64,000 nucleotides of DNA, taken from assembly GCF_005887615.1 (NCBI RefSeq), contig NZ_VANS01000001.1, forward strand, positions 545,415 to 609,414, in the 5' to 3' direction. Below, one piece after another: positions 12,457-21,229 of the stretch; the stretch's first letter is position 1; every line of letters begins with the position of its first letter. This DNA is from Sulfitobacter sabulilitoris (GTDB taxonomy: Bacteria; Pseudomonadota; Alphaproteobacteria; Rhodobacterales; Rhodobacteraceae). The position numbers and the translations under genes are program-made. The notes beneath the pieces were generated by a model that saw nothing but the letters and a program-made list of their open reading frames with translations, searched no databases and had not been told where the DNA came from.

Positions 12457-13242
12457 TCACTGGGTCCATTTGGGGTCGCGTTTTTCCAAAAACGCGGCAA
12501 TGCCTTCCTCCGTGTCGGACTGGAGCATATTCTGAACCATAACGGCCCCGGTATGAGCATAGGCCGCGGCTGTGGTCAGGTCCAATTGATCGTAAAACGC
12601 GCGCTTTCCGATTTTGACCGCCACGCCCAGTTTGCCCGCGACCTGCGCGGCAAGGGCCGCGGTCTCTTGCGCGAGGGTCTCGGGCGGGACGGCGCGGTTG
12701 ATCAGGCCCAGCGTTTCGGCCCGCGCGGCCGAGATGAAATTGCCCGTGGTCAGCATCTCGAACGCCTGTTTGCGCGGGATGTTGCGGGTCAGCGCGACCA
12801 TCGGGGTCGAACAGAACAGGCCGATGTTCACGCCATTGACGCCAAACCGGGTATCGTCGGCCGCGACGGCCATGTCGCAGGTCGCCACCAGTTGGCATCC
12901 CGCCGCCGTTGCGATGCCGTGGACCTGTGCGATCACCGGCTGCGGCATCGACTGGATCCGCGCCATCACGCCGGAACAGCGATCGAACAGGTCCTTGAAC
13001 GCCGCCGCGCCACCGTCTTCGGCTTGGCGGGCGGCCGTCATTTCGCGCAGGTCATGGCCCGCGCAGAACGCCTTGCCCGCACCCGACAGCACGACGACCC
13101 TTGCTGATCCGTCCTGTGCAATCTCGTCCAGCGTGGTTTGCAACGCCGCCAGCATCGCATCCGACAGGGCATTCAGCCGCTCCGGGGCATTCATTTGCAA
13201 ATGCACCACGCCCCCCGTTCCGTTGCGTTCCAGAATTGCCAT
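12457..13242 (-). CDS. enoyl-CoA hydratase/isomerase family protein lacking both catalytic glutamates
   Basis: A 261-residue crotonase-fold protein. Oxyanion-hole segments are present: CAGHDL (about 61-66) and GIATAAG (about 110-116). The two glutamates that hydrate enoyl-CoA in rat crotonase (E144, E164) fall in CQLVATCD and NIGLFCSTP here, so Q and a non-acidic residue replace them. This pattern fits the ECHDC3-like branch, whose reaction is not established, rather than a true hydratase. The C-terminus contains EGIAAFLEKR, normal for the family. It stands alone, divergent from a PaaI-type thioesterase gene 58 bases away, which suggests a shared acyl-CoA theme. Confidence 0.85.
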   Translation of the reverse strand: MAILERNGTGGVVHLQMNAPERLNALSDAMLAALQTTLDEIAQDGSARVVVLSGAGKAFCAGHDLREMTAARQAEDGGAAAFKDLFDRCSGVMARIQSMPQPVIAQVHGIATAAGCQLVATCDMAVAADDTRFGVNGVNIGLFCSTPMVALTRNIPRKQAFEMLTTGNFISAARAETLGLINRAVPPETLAQETAALAAQVAGKLGVAVKIGKRAFYDQLDLTTAAAYAHTGAVMVQNMLQSDTEEGIAAFLEKRDPKWTQ

Positions 13243-13300
13243 CTTGCCCTCCGCGTTTGGTATGCGAGAACACTAGGCCAGAGACAGACAGAGGGAAAGT

Positions 13301-13729
13301 ATGGCAATCGTAATGGATGCAGAGGCGCTGAACACGTTCATGCGCGAGGTGTTTCAACAGGTGGCCGATGACTTCGAGGTCGATCACGTGGCCGAGAACG
13401 AAATCACGATGCGGCTGTTGACGGGGCACCGGCACCTGCGCCCCGGCGGCACCGTATCCGGACCGTCGATGTTCGCGCTGGCCGATGTGGCGGCCTATCT
13501 GGTGACGCTGGCGATGATCGGCCCCAAGGCCTTGGCCGTGACCACGAACTGTTCCATCGATTTCATGCGCAAGCCCGTGTCCGGCGTGAACCTGATCGCG
13601 CAGGCGCGGCTGCTGAAACTGGGCAAGCAGCTGTCGGTGACCGATGTGATGATCTATTCCGAAGGGTCCGACAAGCCGGTGGCACGGGCCAGCCTGACCT
13701 ACGCGATCCCGCCCGCGAAAGTCGCCTGA
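13301..13729 (+). CDS. PaaI-family hotdog-fold thioesterase
   Basis: A 142-residue single hotdog-domain protein, likely hydrolysing an acyl-CoA or aryl-CoA thioester. The family signature LRPGGTVSGPSMFALADVAA (about 46-65) contains the HxxxGG/G-x-x-x-xLAD region where the catalytic acid usually resides, here D62. A purine-rich AGGGAAAG ribosome site precedes the ATG. It is divergent from the crotonase-like gene, so the two may work on related CoA esters. The substrate is not readable from sequence. Confidence 0.87.
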   Translation: MAIVMDAEALNTFMREVFQQVADDFEVDHVAENEITMRLLTGHRHLRPGGTVSGPSMFALADVAAYLVTLAMIGPKALAVTTNCSIDFMRKPVSGVNLIAQARLLKLGKQLSVTDVMIYSEGSDKPVARASLTYAIPPAKVA

Positions 13730-13744
13730 GCGGACGTGTCAGGC

Positions 13745-13773
13745 AAAAAGGCGGCCGGGGGATACCCGGCCGC
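13745..13773 (-). terminator. Rho-independent terminator for the DUF1127 gene
   Basis: A perfect nine-pair stem, GCGGCCGGG at 13751-13759 with CCCGGCCGC at 13765-13773, loop GGATA. Read on the minus strand it is followed by a T5 tract (13746-13750 region). It lies 32 bases beyond the DUF1127 stop and just past the thioesterase stop, so it may act on both. Confidence 0.75.
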
Positions 13774-13805
13774 AAGGAAGAGGTCCGGCGCGCGTCACGG
13801 GGATG

Positions 13806-14039
13806 TCACGTGCGCCAGAACACAAGCCCAGCCTCGCGATGAGCCTGCGCCGGTGTCAGCCCCACATCGTCCAACCGCGACGCGTCAAGCTGGCGCAGGG
13901 CCATGCGCGTGCGGCGGCGTGTGGCCCATTTGGTCACGCAGGCCGCGAACGACACCGCGATCACCGCCAGAACGGGCAGGCTGCGAGCCCGACCGAGGGT
14001 GGCAAGGGCGGCGGATGCGGGGGGCACTGCGTGTGTCAT
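13806..14039 (-). CDS. DUF1127 family small protein
   Basis: A 77-residue protein whose last ~35 residues (MALRQLDASRLDDVGLTPAQAHREA) match the DUF1127 pattern, small arginine-rich proteins that in Rhodobacter and Agrobacterium influence stress responses and RNA turnover. The first ~35 residues include a hydrophobic segment (LPVLAVIAVSFAACV) that may associate with the membrane. It is divergent from a MocR-type regulator with dyads in the shared 99-base promoter region, so it is the likely regulatory target. It has its own terminator. The exact role is unknown. Confidence 0.85.
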   Translation of the reverse strand: MTHAVPPASAALATLGRARSLPVLAVIAVSFAACVTKWATRRRTRMALRQLDASRLDDVGLTPAQAHREAGLVFWRT

Positions 14040-14059
14040 GGGGGAAACTCCTGTGAATA

Positions 14060-14149
14060 ATTGTATTGACACAATATAGCCGATCGCTACAGATACTTGA
14101 TACAAAACTTGATACGCTTGCGCGAGAGAAACATTGTAATGAGTACAAT
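14060..14149. promoter_or_regulatory. divergent promoter/operator region between DUF1127 and MocR genes
   Basis: Three motifs stand out. ATTGT (14060-14064) and ACAAT (14071-14075) form a dyad that overlaps a consensus -35 TTGACA (14066-14071). ACTTGATAC occurs twice as a direct repeat (14095-14103 and 14107-14115, 12-base period). ATTGTA (14133-14138) and TACAAT (14144-14149) form a perfect dyad over the mocR start codon. The region is AT-rich compared with its surroundings, as expected for an operator bound by the adjacent GntR/MocR-type protein. Confidence 0.6.
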
Positions 14150-15551
14150 TTGGCAACCGACCCCCCTGTCGCCGAAAGGGCCCAAGTACAAGGCCGTGGT
14201 CGACGCGATCCGCAAGGGCATCGACACCGGCGGTCTGCCCGCCGGGGGCAGGCTGCCGCCGGTGCGCGATCTGGCCTGGCAGCTCAAGATCACGCCGGGC
14301 ACCGTCGCGCGCGCCTATACCATCCTGACGGACGAAGGCGTTTTGCGGGCCGAGGTGGGGCGCGGCACCTTCGTGGCCGATCCCGAAACCGACGTGCCGC
14401 GCCCCTACCGGATCGAAGTGGATCCGACGCCGCATCTGACGGGCGGCGATACCGACACCGTCAATCTGTTCTCGCCGCATCTTCCCGATGGCGGGCAGGC
14501 CGGGCTGATTCGCGAATTGCTGGGCGAGGTGGCACAGAACCCCGCCTCGGGCGTCATGCATTACCCGTCGCGGCGCGGCGCGCAGGCGGCGCGCGAGGCG
14601 ATGGCGCAGTGGTTGCAGGGCACGCCCATCGGTCCGCTGGACGAGGGCGACATCGTCCTGGCGCATGGCGGGCAGAATGCCATCATGCTGGTGTTTCAGA
14701 CGATCCTGAGGGGGCGCAGGCCCGTCATCTTTGTCGAAGACCTGTGCTATCCCGGGCTTCGCCGCGCCGCCGAAGCCCTGAGGGCCGAGGTCGTGCCGAT
14801 CGCGATGGATGAGGACGGCCTGAACCCCGACGCGCTGCAGGCCGCCGCCGAACGCCACCCCGAAGGACAGATCCTGTGCACGTCGCCCGAAGTCCACAGC
14901 CCGACCTGCGGCTTCACCCCGATGGCGCGCCGTCGCGAAATCGTCGATGTCGCACGGCGCTGCGATCTTCAGATCATGGAAGACGACTGTTACCGGATGG
15001 GCCGGGCGCAAGGCGAGGGATACCGCAGCCTGGCGCCCGAACGGGGGTGGTATGTCAGTTCGCTGTCCAAGTCGCTGACGCCCGCGCTGCGCATCGGCTG
15101 CGCGGTCGGTCCCGAAGGCATGGAGACGGCGCTGCACCGTTCGGCCGAGCACGGGTTTTTCGGATTGGCCACCCCGATGACCGATCTCGCGGCCAAGCTG
15201 CTGATCGATCCGCGGCTTCCCGCGATCCAGCGGGCGGCGCTTGAGGGGGTGGAGCGGTACGTCAAGATCGCGGTCAACACGCTGGGCGCCTTCGACCTGC
15301 GCTGGCGGTGTGACGTTCCGTTCTTGTGGCTGCATCTGCCGGGAGGCTGGCGCGCCAGCGCCTTTTGCCGTGCCGCGGACACCAGGGGGGTGCAGATCCG
15401 CGCCGCGGAGGAGTTCGCCGCACGCAATGCACAGACCCCGCATGCGGTGCGCATGGCGATCAATGGCGGGGTCAGCCTGCGCAGCTTCGAGGCCGCGATG
15501 GAGCGGTTGCGCGACCTGCTCGACAATCCGCCAGACCAGATCAGCGTCTAG
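14139..15551 (+). CDS. MocR-type transcriptional regulator (GntR DNA-binding domain plus aminotransferase-fold domain)
   Basis: A 470-residue PLP-binding transcription factor. The winged-helix GntR domain covers about 14-80 (LPPVRDLAWQL and TPGTVARAYTIL form the helix-turn-helix). The fold-type I aminotransferase-like domain runs from 110 to the end, with the PLP Schiff-base lysine K311 in SSLSKSLTPALRIG and a D in IMEDDCYR. The usual HNPTG motif reads HSPTCG, so the Asn that contacts the PLP ring oxygen is Ser; ligand chemistry may differ. The ATG at 14139 follows a GAGAGA ribosome site and lies inside a perfect dyad. It is divergent from the DUF1127 gene. The effector is unknown. Confidence 0.92.
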   Translation: MSTIWQPTPLSPKGPKYKAVVDAIRKGIDTGGLPAGGRLPPVRDLAWQLKITPGTVARAYTILTDEGVLRAEVGRGTFVADPETDVPRPYRIEVDPTPHLTGGDTDTVNLFSPHLPDGGQAGLIRELLGEVAQNPASGVMHYPSRRGAQAAREAMAQWLQGTPIGPLDEGDIVLAHGGQNAIMLVFQTILRGRRPVIFVEDLCYPGLRRAAEALRAEVVPIAMDEDGLNPDALQAAAERHPEGQILCTSPEVHSPTCGFTPMARRREIVDVARRCDLQIMEDDCYRMGRAQGEGYRSLAPERGWYVSSLSKSLTPALRIGCAVGPEGMETALHRSAEHGFFGLATPMTDLAAKLLIDPRLPAIQRAALEGVERYVKIAVNTLGAFDLRWRCDVPFLWLHLPGGWRASAFCRAADTRGVQIRAAEEFAARNAQTPHAVRMAINGGVSLRSFEAAMERLRDLLDNPPDQISV

Positions 15552-15626
15552 CCCGATTTATTGGGGTAAAATGATACCTATTTTTCAAGCCCCTGTTTTC
15601 CTTCACTAATTTTGAATTTCTCGCGC

Positions 15627-15654
15627 TTGACCTGTCCGGACACTCGGATATAAC
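15627..15654 (+). promoter_or_regulatory. strong sigma-70-type promoter for rplM-rpsI
   Basis: TTGACC (15627-15632), a 16-base spacer, then TATAAC (15649-15654). The spacing and hexamers are near consensus and sit 66 bases before the rplM start, as expected for a highly expressed ribosomal operon. Confidence 0.75.
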
Positions 15655-15720
15655 CCGCTCATCGTATTCGGGCCGTGGACCATCGTGCCGCGCCCTTCAC
15701 AGCTAACGGGAATACCGTCC

Positions 15721-16182
15721 ATGAAAACCTTTTCTGCAACACCGGCAGATATCGACAAGAAATGGATCCTGATCGACGCCGAAGGCGTTGTTTTGGGTCG
15801 TCTTGCGTCGATCATCGCGCAGCGCTTGCGTGGCAAGCACAAACCGTCGTTCACACCGCACATGGATATGGGCGACAACGTGATCGTGATCAACGCCGAC
15901 AAGATCCAGCTGACCGGCAACAAGCGCCACGAAAACCACTACTGGCACACCGGTCACCCCGGCGGGATCAAGTCGCGCACCAAGGAGCAGATCCTTGAAG
16001 GCGCACACCCCGAGCGCGTGGTCACGCTGGCCGTCAAGCGCATGCTGCCCGGCAACCGCCTGAGCCGCCAGGTCATGACCAACCTGCGCGTCTATGCCAG
16101 TGCCGAGCACCCCCACGAGGCGCAAAACCCCGAAGTTCTGGACGTGAAGTCCATGAACCCCAAAAACACGCGGAGTGCATGA
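15721..16182 (+). CDS. rplM: 50S ribosomal protein L13
   Basis: Early-assembly 23S rRNA-binding protein of the large subunit. The 153-residue protein begins [15 protein letters not shown], a start shared by alphaproteobacterial L13, and has the conserved VLGRLAS, RGKHK and HTGHPGG segments and the [10 protein letters not shown] block near residues 108-117. The upstream in-frame ATG at 15685 is rejected because homologues start here. It is cotranscribed with rpsI, which begins two bases after its stop. Confidence 0.97.
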   Translation: MKTFSATPADIDKKWILIDAEGVVLGRLASIIAQRLRGKHKPSFTPHMDMGDNVIVINADKIQLTGNKRHENHYWHTGHPGGIKSRTKEQILEGAHPERVVTLAVKRMLPGNRLSRQVMTNLRVYASAEHPHEAQNPEVLDVKSMNPKNTRSA

Positions 16183-16184
16183 GC

Positions 16185-16685
16185 ATGGCTGACGAGATCA
16201 AGACACTTGATGGCCTCGAAGCGGCCGTGACCGAAAACATCGGCGCCGTTCAGGGTGTCGAAACCGAAATGACCCCCCGCGAACCTGTCCGCGACGATCT
16301 GGGCCGGTCCTATGCCACGGGCAAGCGCAAGGACGCCATCGCGCGCGTCTGGATCAAGCCGGGCTCGGGCAAGGTCGTGGTCAACGGCAAGCCGATGAAC
16401 GAATACTTCGCGCGCCCCGTGCTGCAGATGATCCTGCGCCAGCCCTTCACCGTGTCGGGCACCGAGGACCAGTTCGACGTGCATGCGACCGTCAAGGGCG
16501 GTGGCCTGTCGGGTCAGGCCGGCGCGGTCAAGCACGGCGTGTCCAAGGCGCTGCAACTCTATGATCCCAGCCTGCGCGGTGCGCTGAAGGCCGCGGGCTT
16601 CCTCACCCGCGACAGCCGCGTGGTCGAGCGCAAGAAATACGGCAAGGCCAAGGCGCGCAAGAGCTTCCAGTTCTCCAAGCGTTAA
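16185..16685 (+). CDS. rpsI: 30S ribosomal protein S9
   Basis: Small-subunit head protein whose C-terminal tail reaches the P-site tRNA. The core starts around residue 45 ([14 protein letters not shown]) and ends in [17 protein letters not shown], the conserved basic tail. Like other Rhodobacterales S9 proteins it carries an acidic N-terminal extension of ~40 residues absent from E. coli S9. The ATG at 16185 is preferred over one at 16179 that overlaps the rplM stop, because GGAG at 16172-16175 is too close to the earlier codon. A terminator follows. Confidence 0.97.
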   Translation: MADEIKTLDGLEAAVTENIGAVQGVETEMTPREPVRDDLGRSYATGKRKDAIARVWIKPGSGKVVVNGKPMNEYFARPVLQMILRQPFTVSGTEDQFDVHATVKGGGLSGQAGAVKHGVSKALQLYDPSLRGALKAAGFLTRDSRVVERKKYGKAKARKSFQFSKR

Positions 16686-16709
16686 GCCTGATCCGATCTG
16701 CACAGATCG

Positions 16710-16739
16710 AAAAGCCGCTTCCGAAAGGGGGCGGCTTTT
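16710..16739 (+). terminator. bidirectional Rho-independent terminator
   Basis: AAAAGCCGC (16710-16718) pairs with GCGGCTTTT (16731-16739) around a short loop. The T-run on plus ends rplM-rpsI; the matching run on minus would end the FkbM-type gene that stops at 16770. Confidence 0.88.
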
Positions 16740-16769
16740 GTCATGCGGGCGACATGGTTTTGCCGACGC

Positions 16770-17561
16770 TCAGCGCCAGAATTTCGGCAAGGCGAAATCG
16801 GGTCTGTCCGGCACATTTGTCTGATCGAGCGGATGCGGAAACGCCTGCGTCGGCATCGCCTCCGCCACCCTGTCGCGCCGCAGATAGGTCAGCTCAAGCA
16901 AGGGCGGCACCTCCCAGCCTGCAACCTGGGCGGGCGGGTAATAGTTGTTGGGATGCACGTGGCACAGCACGAAGTGGCGGTTCAGCCGCTCGAGCAGGCC
17001 ACCGATCGTCTTGTTCATGGCGGGGTGCGCCACGCGGTCCAGTCCGTGAAGCTCCAGAACGATGATGCGAAACCGTGCCAGCGTCGCATCCGAGGCCGCC
17101 GCCAGCGTGTCGTATTCCGCCCCCTCGATATCCATCTGCAACAGAAGATCGCCATCGGCAGGCGCATAGCGCGCCACCCAATCGTCCAGCGAAATGAACT
17201 CATCGCGCGTCTCGGGGCCTAGAAACAGCTTGTCGAAGGTGGCAAGCGGGTGATCCTCGACCAACCCCTCGACCGAGGCGTCGGCCATGAACGACGGAAT
17301 GCCCCGCGCCATGATTTCGCTGTCGAAGGTCATCGTGACGGACACGCCCGGCGAAAAGCATGCCGCAATGCCATCCAGATCGTCAGGCAGCAGGTATCCG
17401 CCATCGCCGTCGCCGCCCAGGCGGATCAATGGCTTGTCCACGGTGTAGGGGGTCATCAGGTCGAGTACTCGCTGCACGTCGGCCCGCGCGATGGACGGGC
17501 TCAGCATCAGCCGAAGGGAAGTTTTCAGTCTGCGCCGCAGCCGTTTCCAACTCAATGCCAT
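16770..17561 (-). CDS. FkbM-family methyltransferase-like protein
   Basis: A 263-residue protein with the FkbM methyltransferase pattern. An RLGGDGDGGYLLPDD segment near residue 47 recalls the SAM-binding start, and LLLQMDIEGAEYDTL (about 140) is the FkbM-family core. Members methylate sugars, polysaccharides or small molecules. The start at 17561 is preferred to 17585 because AAGGAG lies six bases before it. The N-terminal ~30 residues are strongly basic (SWKRLRRRLK) and may bind membrane or polyanion. Divergent from the luciferase-like gene. Substrate unknown. Confidence 0.82.
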   Translation of the reverse strand: MALSWKRLRRRLKTSLRLMLSPSIARADVQRVLDLMTPYTVDKPLIRLGGDGDGGYLLPDDLDGIAACFSPGVSVTMTFDSEIMARGIPSFMADASVEGLVEDHPLATFDKLFLGPETRDEFISLDDWVARYAPADGDLLLQMDIEGAEYDTLAAASDATLARFRIIVLELHGLDRVAHPAMNKTIGGLLERLNRHFVLCHVHPNNYYPPAQVAGWEVPPLLELTYLRRDRVAEAMPTQAFPHPLDQTNVPDRPDFALPKFWR

Positions 17562-17713
17562 CGGGTCTCCTTGCGTTTGCGCCATGAAAGCCCCGGATGA
17601 TCGGCAACTGCAACCCCGGTCGGGCGCAAATCGTCCAAGGGACGGCGGACAGAGGCTTTTGTCGCATCGCGCCAGCCCTTATATTGATCATAGCCAATCC
17701 GGAGGTTCCCGCC

Positions 17714-18709
17714 ATGCGCTTTTCCCTGCTCGATCTTGCCCCCGTGCCCGAAGGGTCCGACGCCCGGCAGGCCATCGCCAACACCACGCAGCTTGCCCAG
17801 GCGGCCGAAGCGATGGGCTATCACCGCTACTGGCTGGCGGAGCATCACAACATGCCCGGCATAGCCAGCGCGGCCACCGCGGTGCTGGTCGGTCATGTGG
17901 CGGGGGCGACAAAGACCATACGCGTCGGATCGGGCGGGATCATGCTGCCCAACCACGCGCCGCTGGCCGTGGCCGAACAATTCGGCACACTGGCCACCAT
18001 CCACGGCGACCGCATCGACCTGGGGCTGGGGCGTGCGCCGGGCGGCGACCAGGCGGTCTACCGGGCGCTGCGGCGCGGTGCCGGTGACAATTTCCCCGAG
18101 GATGTGGCCGAGCTGATCGGCTACTTGGGCGATGCGCGCCCTGGGGCGCCCGTGCGCGCGCTGCCGGGCGAGGGGACGCATGTTCCCGTGTGGATCCTCG
18201 GGTCCTCGCTGTATGGGGCGCAATTGGCGGCGCATTTCGGGCTGCCCTATGCCTTTGCAAGCCATTTCGCGCCTGACGCGCTGGAACAGGCCGCCGCGAT
18301 CTACCGCGCGCAGTTTCAGCCATCCGCCCGGCAGGAGCGCCCGAGTTTCATGTTGGCGGTGAATGTCTTTGCAGCCGACACCGATGCCGAAGGCGCCTAT
18401 CTGCGCACCACCATGCAGCAGGCCTTTGCCCGGTTGCGCATGGGCCGCCCCGGCAAGCTGCCGCGCCCGGTGGAGGATATCGACGCGCAGATCGGCGCAC
18501 AGGTGCGCGCCGGTGTCGATCAGGCGCTGCGCGTCTCGGCCGTAGGCAGCCCCGACACGCTTGCGCGACAATTGGATGCGCTGATCGACGCATACCGCCC
18601 CGACGAGATGATCCTGACCGGCCAGATCCACGACCCCGCTGCGCGGATCAAATCCTTTGGCATCGCGGCGGACATCCTGACGGCGCGGGCGGACCGGGCC
18701 GCCGCCTGA
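17714..18709 (+). CDS. luciferase-like flavin-dependent monooxygenase (MsnO8-like group)
   Basis: A 331-residue single-chain TIM-barrel flavoprotein of the bacterial luciferase family, oxidising an unknown organic substrate with O2 and reduced flavin. Characteristic blocks: [10 protein letters not shown] at 5-14, [13 protein letters not shown]-like segment (about 37-49), [14 protein letters not shown] (about 75-88), and [12 protein letters not shown] (about 103-114). The ATG at 17714 follows GGAGG by eight bases; longer frames upstream lack a ribosome site. It converges with the TetR gene six bases downstream. Members of this subgroup are common in proteobacteria with no settled role. Confidence 0.9.
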   Translation: MRFSLLDLAPVPEGSDARQAIANTTQLAQAAEAMGYHRYWLAEHHNMPGIASAATAVLVGHVAGATKTIRVGSGGIMLPNHAPLAVAEQFGTLATIHGDRIDLGLGRAPGGDQAVYRALRRGAGDNFPEDVAELIGYLGDARPGAPVRALPGEGTHVPVWILGSSLYGAQLAAHFGLPYAFASHFAPDALEQAAAIYRAQFQPSARQERPSFMLAVNVFAADTDAEGAYLRTTMQQAFARLRMGRPGKLPRPVEDIDAQIGAQVRAGVDQALRVSAVGSPDTLARQLDALIDAYRPDEMILTGQIHDPAARIKSFGIAADILTARADRAAA

Positions 18710-18715
18710 TCGGCG

Positions 18716-19333
18716 TCAATCGTCCGGACCGATCAGGCCCAGACCTCGCAGGTAGATCCCGATCCCGGTCTCAAGAAGGTCGTCGGCGGGGAACGGCGAC
18801 GCGCGGCCCGGCGAATTGCGCGCGAACAACTCCACGACCCCGTGGCTCATGGCCCAGATATGCGCCGAGAACATCGAGGCGGGCGGGCGTTTGTCGGCCG
18901 GTATGTGCTGGCTGAGGTCGCTGGCCGCGCGCTCGAGCACACCGCTGGCGCGATTGGCCGCGGCGGCCAGTTCGGGCGTGCGATTGACCGACACGCCGCT
19001 TTCGAACATCGAGATGTAATGGCCGGGATACTTGCGCGCGAACGCAAGATAGGCACGCCCCGTCGCGGTGAAAGCCGCCAGCGCCGAGGGCTGCCCCGAT
19101 TGATAGGCATACTCCATCAGGTCGGCGAAGATTTCGTACCCCTGCAACGCCGCTTCCGCGATCAGATCTTCGCGCCCTTCAAAGTGCCGGTAGACCGCCG
19201 CCGGGGTGACGCCCGCGCGCTTGGCCGCCTCCGACAGGGTAAATCCCGTCGGGCCTTTTTCCTCGATCAGGGCCAGCGCCGCGTCGATCAGCGCCGCGCG
19301 CAGGTTGCCGTGGTGATAGCCGCGCTTAGGCAT
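18716..19333 (-). CDS. TetR/AcrR-family transcriptional regulator
   Basis: A 205-residue repressor. The helix-turn-helix lies at about 25-50 ([20 protein letters not shown]) after a [15 protein letters not shown] helix, a start typical of the YerO/WHG-type branch. The C-terminal ligand domain contains [17 protein letters not shown] near 165, resembling TetR_C_33/WHG domains. The start at 19333 gives [10 protein letters not shown] and overlaps the end of ppk2 by eight bases, so the two are translationally coupled. The effector and target genes are not visible; the neighbouring ppk2 or hydrolase could be autoregulated with it. Confidence 0.9.
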   Translation of the reverse strand: MPKRGYHHGNLRAALIDAALALIEEKGPTGFTLSEAAKRAGVTPAAVYRHFEGREDLIAEAALQGYEIFADLMEYAYQSGQPSALAAFTATGRAYLAFARKYPGHYISMFESGVSVNRTPELAAAANRASGVLERAASDLSQHIPADKRPPASMFSAHIWAMSHGVVELFARNSPGRASPFPADDLLETGIGIYLRGLGLIGPDD

Positions 19334-20195
19334 CCCAAATATCCGGACCGCCGCAGATCCCGGCATCGATCGGTCCGATCGCATCGCTGTCCTTGCGGTC
19401 ATAGTCGAGCGCGTGCAGCACCGTGCGGATCGCGTTCAGCCGTGCGCGGCGCTTGTCGTCGGACCGCACGACGGTCCAGGGTGCGGCATCGGTGTGGCTG
19501 CGGGTCAATGTGTCGTGGATGGCGGCGGTATAGGCCTCCCACTTGGCCAGGCCTTCGACGTCGATCCGGCTCAGCTTCCACTGCTTGAGAGGGTCGCGTT
19601 CACGTTGCAGCATGCGCCGCATCTGTTCCGCCCGACCGACGTTCATCCAGAATTTGAACAGGTGAATTCCATCGTTCACCAGCATCTGTTCAAAGCTGGG
19701 CACCTGGGCAAAGAAATGCGCCCGCTGGTCGGGGGTGCAAAAGCCGAAAACCGGCTCGACCACGCCGCGGTTGTACCAGCTTCGGTCAAAAAAGGCGATT
19801 TCGCCGCCCGCGGGCAAGTGGCTGATATAGCGTTGGAAATACCACTGGCTGCGCTCTGCGTCTGAGGGTTTGGAGAGCGCCACCACGCGCGCCCCACGCG
19901 GGTTGAGGTATTCGCGGAACCGCTTGATCGTGCCGCCCTTGCCGGCGGCGTCGCGCCCCTCGAATACACAGGCGACGCGCGCGCCGCTGTCCTGGCACCA
20001 GGCCTGCATCTTGACCAGTTCGATCTGCAACCGCTCCAGCGCTTTGGTGTAGTCCTTGCGCTTCATTTCGGCTTTGTGCGGATAGCTGTCGGACAGAATG
20101 TCGTTGCGACCCGCATCGGCAATCGCCCTGCGCACGTCGTCGGGCGCCTGGGCGGCGAAATAGGCGCTGATCGCGCCGTCAAAGGGCAGGTTCAT
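19326..20195 (-). CDS. ppk2: polyphosphate kinase 2 (PPK2)
   Basis: Transfers phosphate between polyphosphate and nucleoside diphosphates (or monophosphates in some classes). The 289-residue single-domain length fits class I. Walker [10 protein letters not shown] is at about 86-94, Walker B with lid start [12 protein letters not shown] near 140-151, and the conserved [17 protein letters not shown] lid follows. The start at 20195 follows CCGGAG. It overlaps a TetR gene, an unusual coupling for ppk2. Whether it favours GDP, ADP or polyphosphate synthesis cannot be told from sequence. Confidence 0.94.
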   Translation of the reverse strand: MNLPFDGAISAYFAAQAPDDVRRAIADAGRNDILSDSYPHKAEMKRKDYTKALERLQIELVKMQAWCQDSGARVACVFEGRDAAGKGGTIKRFREYLNPRGARVVALSKPSDAERSQWYFQRYISHLPAGGEIAFFDRSWYNRGVVEPVFGFCTPDQRAHFFAQVPSFEQMLVNDGIHLFKFWMNVGRAEQMRRMLQRERDPLKQWKLSRIDVEGLAKWEAYTAAIHDTLTRSHTDAAPWTVVRSDDKRRARLNAIRTVLHALDYDRKDSDAIGPIDAGICGGPDIWDA

Positions 20196-20265
20196 GTGGG
20201 CTCCGGGGTTGCATCGGGTCACATCCTATATGGGATGTTAATGCGATTAACGCAAACCCGCAGCG

Positions 20266-21225
20266 TCAGAGCCCGGCGCGCCGCGCGGCCCGGTCCACCG
20301 CCGCGGCGACCGCCTGCGGATCGACGTGATGCGGCATGTGGCCTATCCCCTCCAGCCGGGTCAGGTTGGCCCCGGGTATCTGCCGCGCCAGCGGTTCGGA
20401 GTGGATGTCGATCGGCACGATCGTGTCGGCGGTGCCGTGGACGATCTCAGTCGGCATGCGCAGCGACGGATAATGCGCCGACATCTCGACCACATGCGGG
20501 CGCAGTGAATTGACCTGCTGGGCATTGGCGCGCATCGCGCTGCGGCGCAGGGTCATGTCCGGGCCGAAGTGATCCAGATATCCGTCGGGCGCGCTTTGCG
20601 GCGCGAAAATGGAACTCAGCGTGCTTCGAATCACCGGTTCGGGCACGAAGGCGGTGATCACCGGAATCACCAGCGCGCCGCCCGCGGGCGAGGAATTGAC
20701 CTTGTAAAGCAGGCCAAGGTCGCCGGGCCAGGGGTTGGACGCCGCCGACACCAGAACCAACGCCGCCGTATCGTCGGGCCGCTCCAACCCCCAGGCCAGG
20801 GCGACCGCGCCGCCGTAGGAATGGCCCAGCACGATCGGATCGGTCACGCCAAGCCGGTCGGCGGCGGCCTGCAACAGCCGGGCTTGCACGCGCGGGCTTT
20901 CGGACCTGGCGTTCCATGCGCCCTCGTATGCGTTGCCCGGTCGTTCGGTCCAGCCCAGGCCGGGACGGTCCATCAGGATCACGCGGTAGCGGTCCGACAT
21001 GCGTTCGGCAAAGGCAAAGGTGAAATCGCGCATCGACCCGCTGGCCCCGTGGATCATCACCAGGTCGGGGCCATCGCCCATCACCTTGACGTGCACGTCC
21101 GTGCCCTCGATGTCCAACAACTGCCCGGTCGGCGGATAGGCGGCTTCGGCCCGGTTTTCGCGAATGCGCGCGCAGCCCTGCAAAACCGTTGCAAAGACCA
21201 GAACGAGCAGCGTTGTCGTGATCAC
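20266..21225 (-). CDS. alpha/beta hydrolase, probable lipoprotein
   Basis: A 319-residue alpha/beta hydrolase. Nucleophile elbow GHSYGG is near 133-138, oxyanion HGASGS near 62, the acid in HGTADTIVPID (about 265) and the base in GIGHMPHH (about 295), so the triad is complete. The GTG at 21225, four bases after the metA stop, gives a signal peptide ending LQGC, consistent with a lipoprotein in the periplasm; earlier ATGs lie within metA. The start is the weakest part of this call. Substrate unknown. It is cotranscribed downstream of metA. Confidence 0.82.
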   Translation of the reverse strand: MITTTLLVLVFATVLQGCARIRENRAEAAYPPTGQLLDIEGTDVHVKVMGDGPDLVMIHGASGSMRDFTFAFAERMSDRYRVILMDRPGLGWTERPGNAYEGAWNARSESPRVQARLLQAAADRLGVTDPIVLGHSYGGAVALAWGLERPDDTAALVLVSAASNPWPGDLGLLYKVNSSPAGGALVIPVITAFVPEPVIRSTLSSIFAPQSAPDGYLDHFGPDMTLRRSAMRANAQQVNSLRPHVVEMSAHYPSLRMPTEIVHGTADTIVPIDIHSEPLARQIPGANLTRLEGIGHMPHHVDPQAVAAAVDRAARRAGL

Positions 21226-21229
21226 GGTT

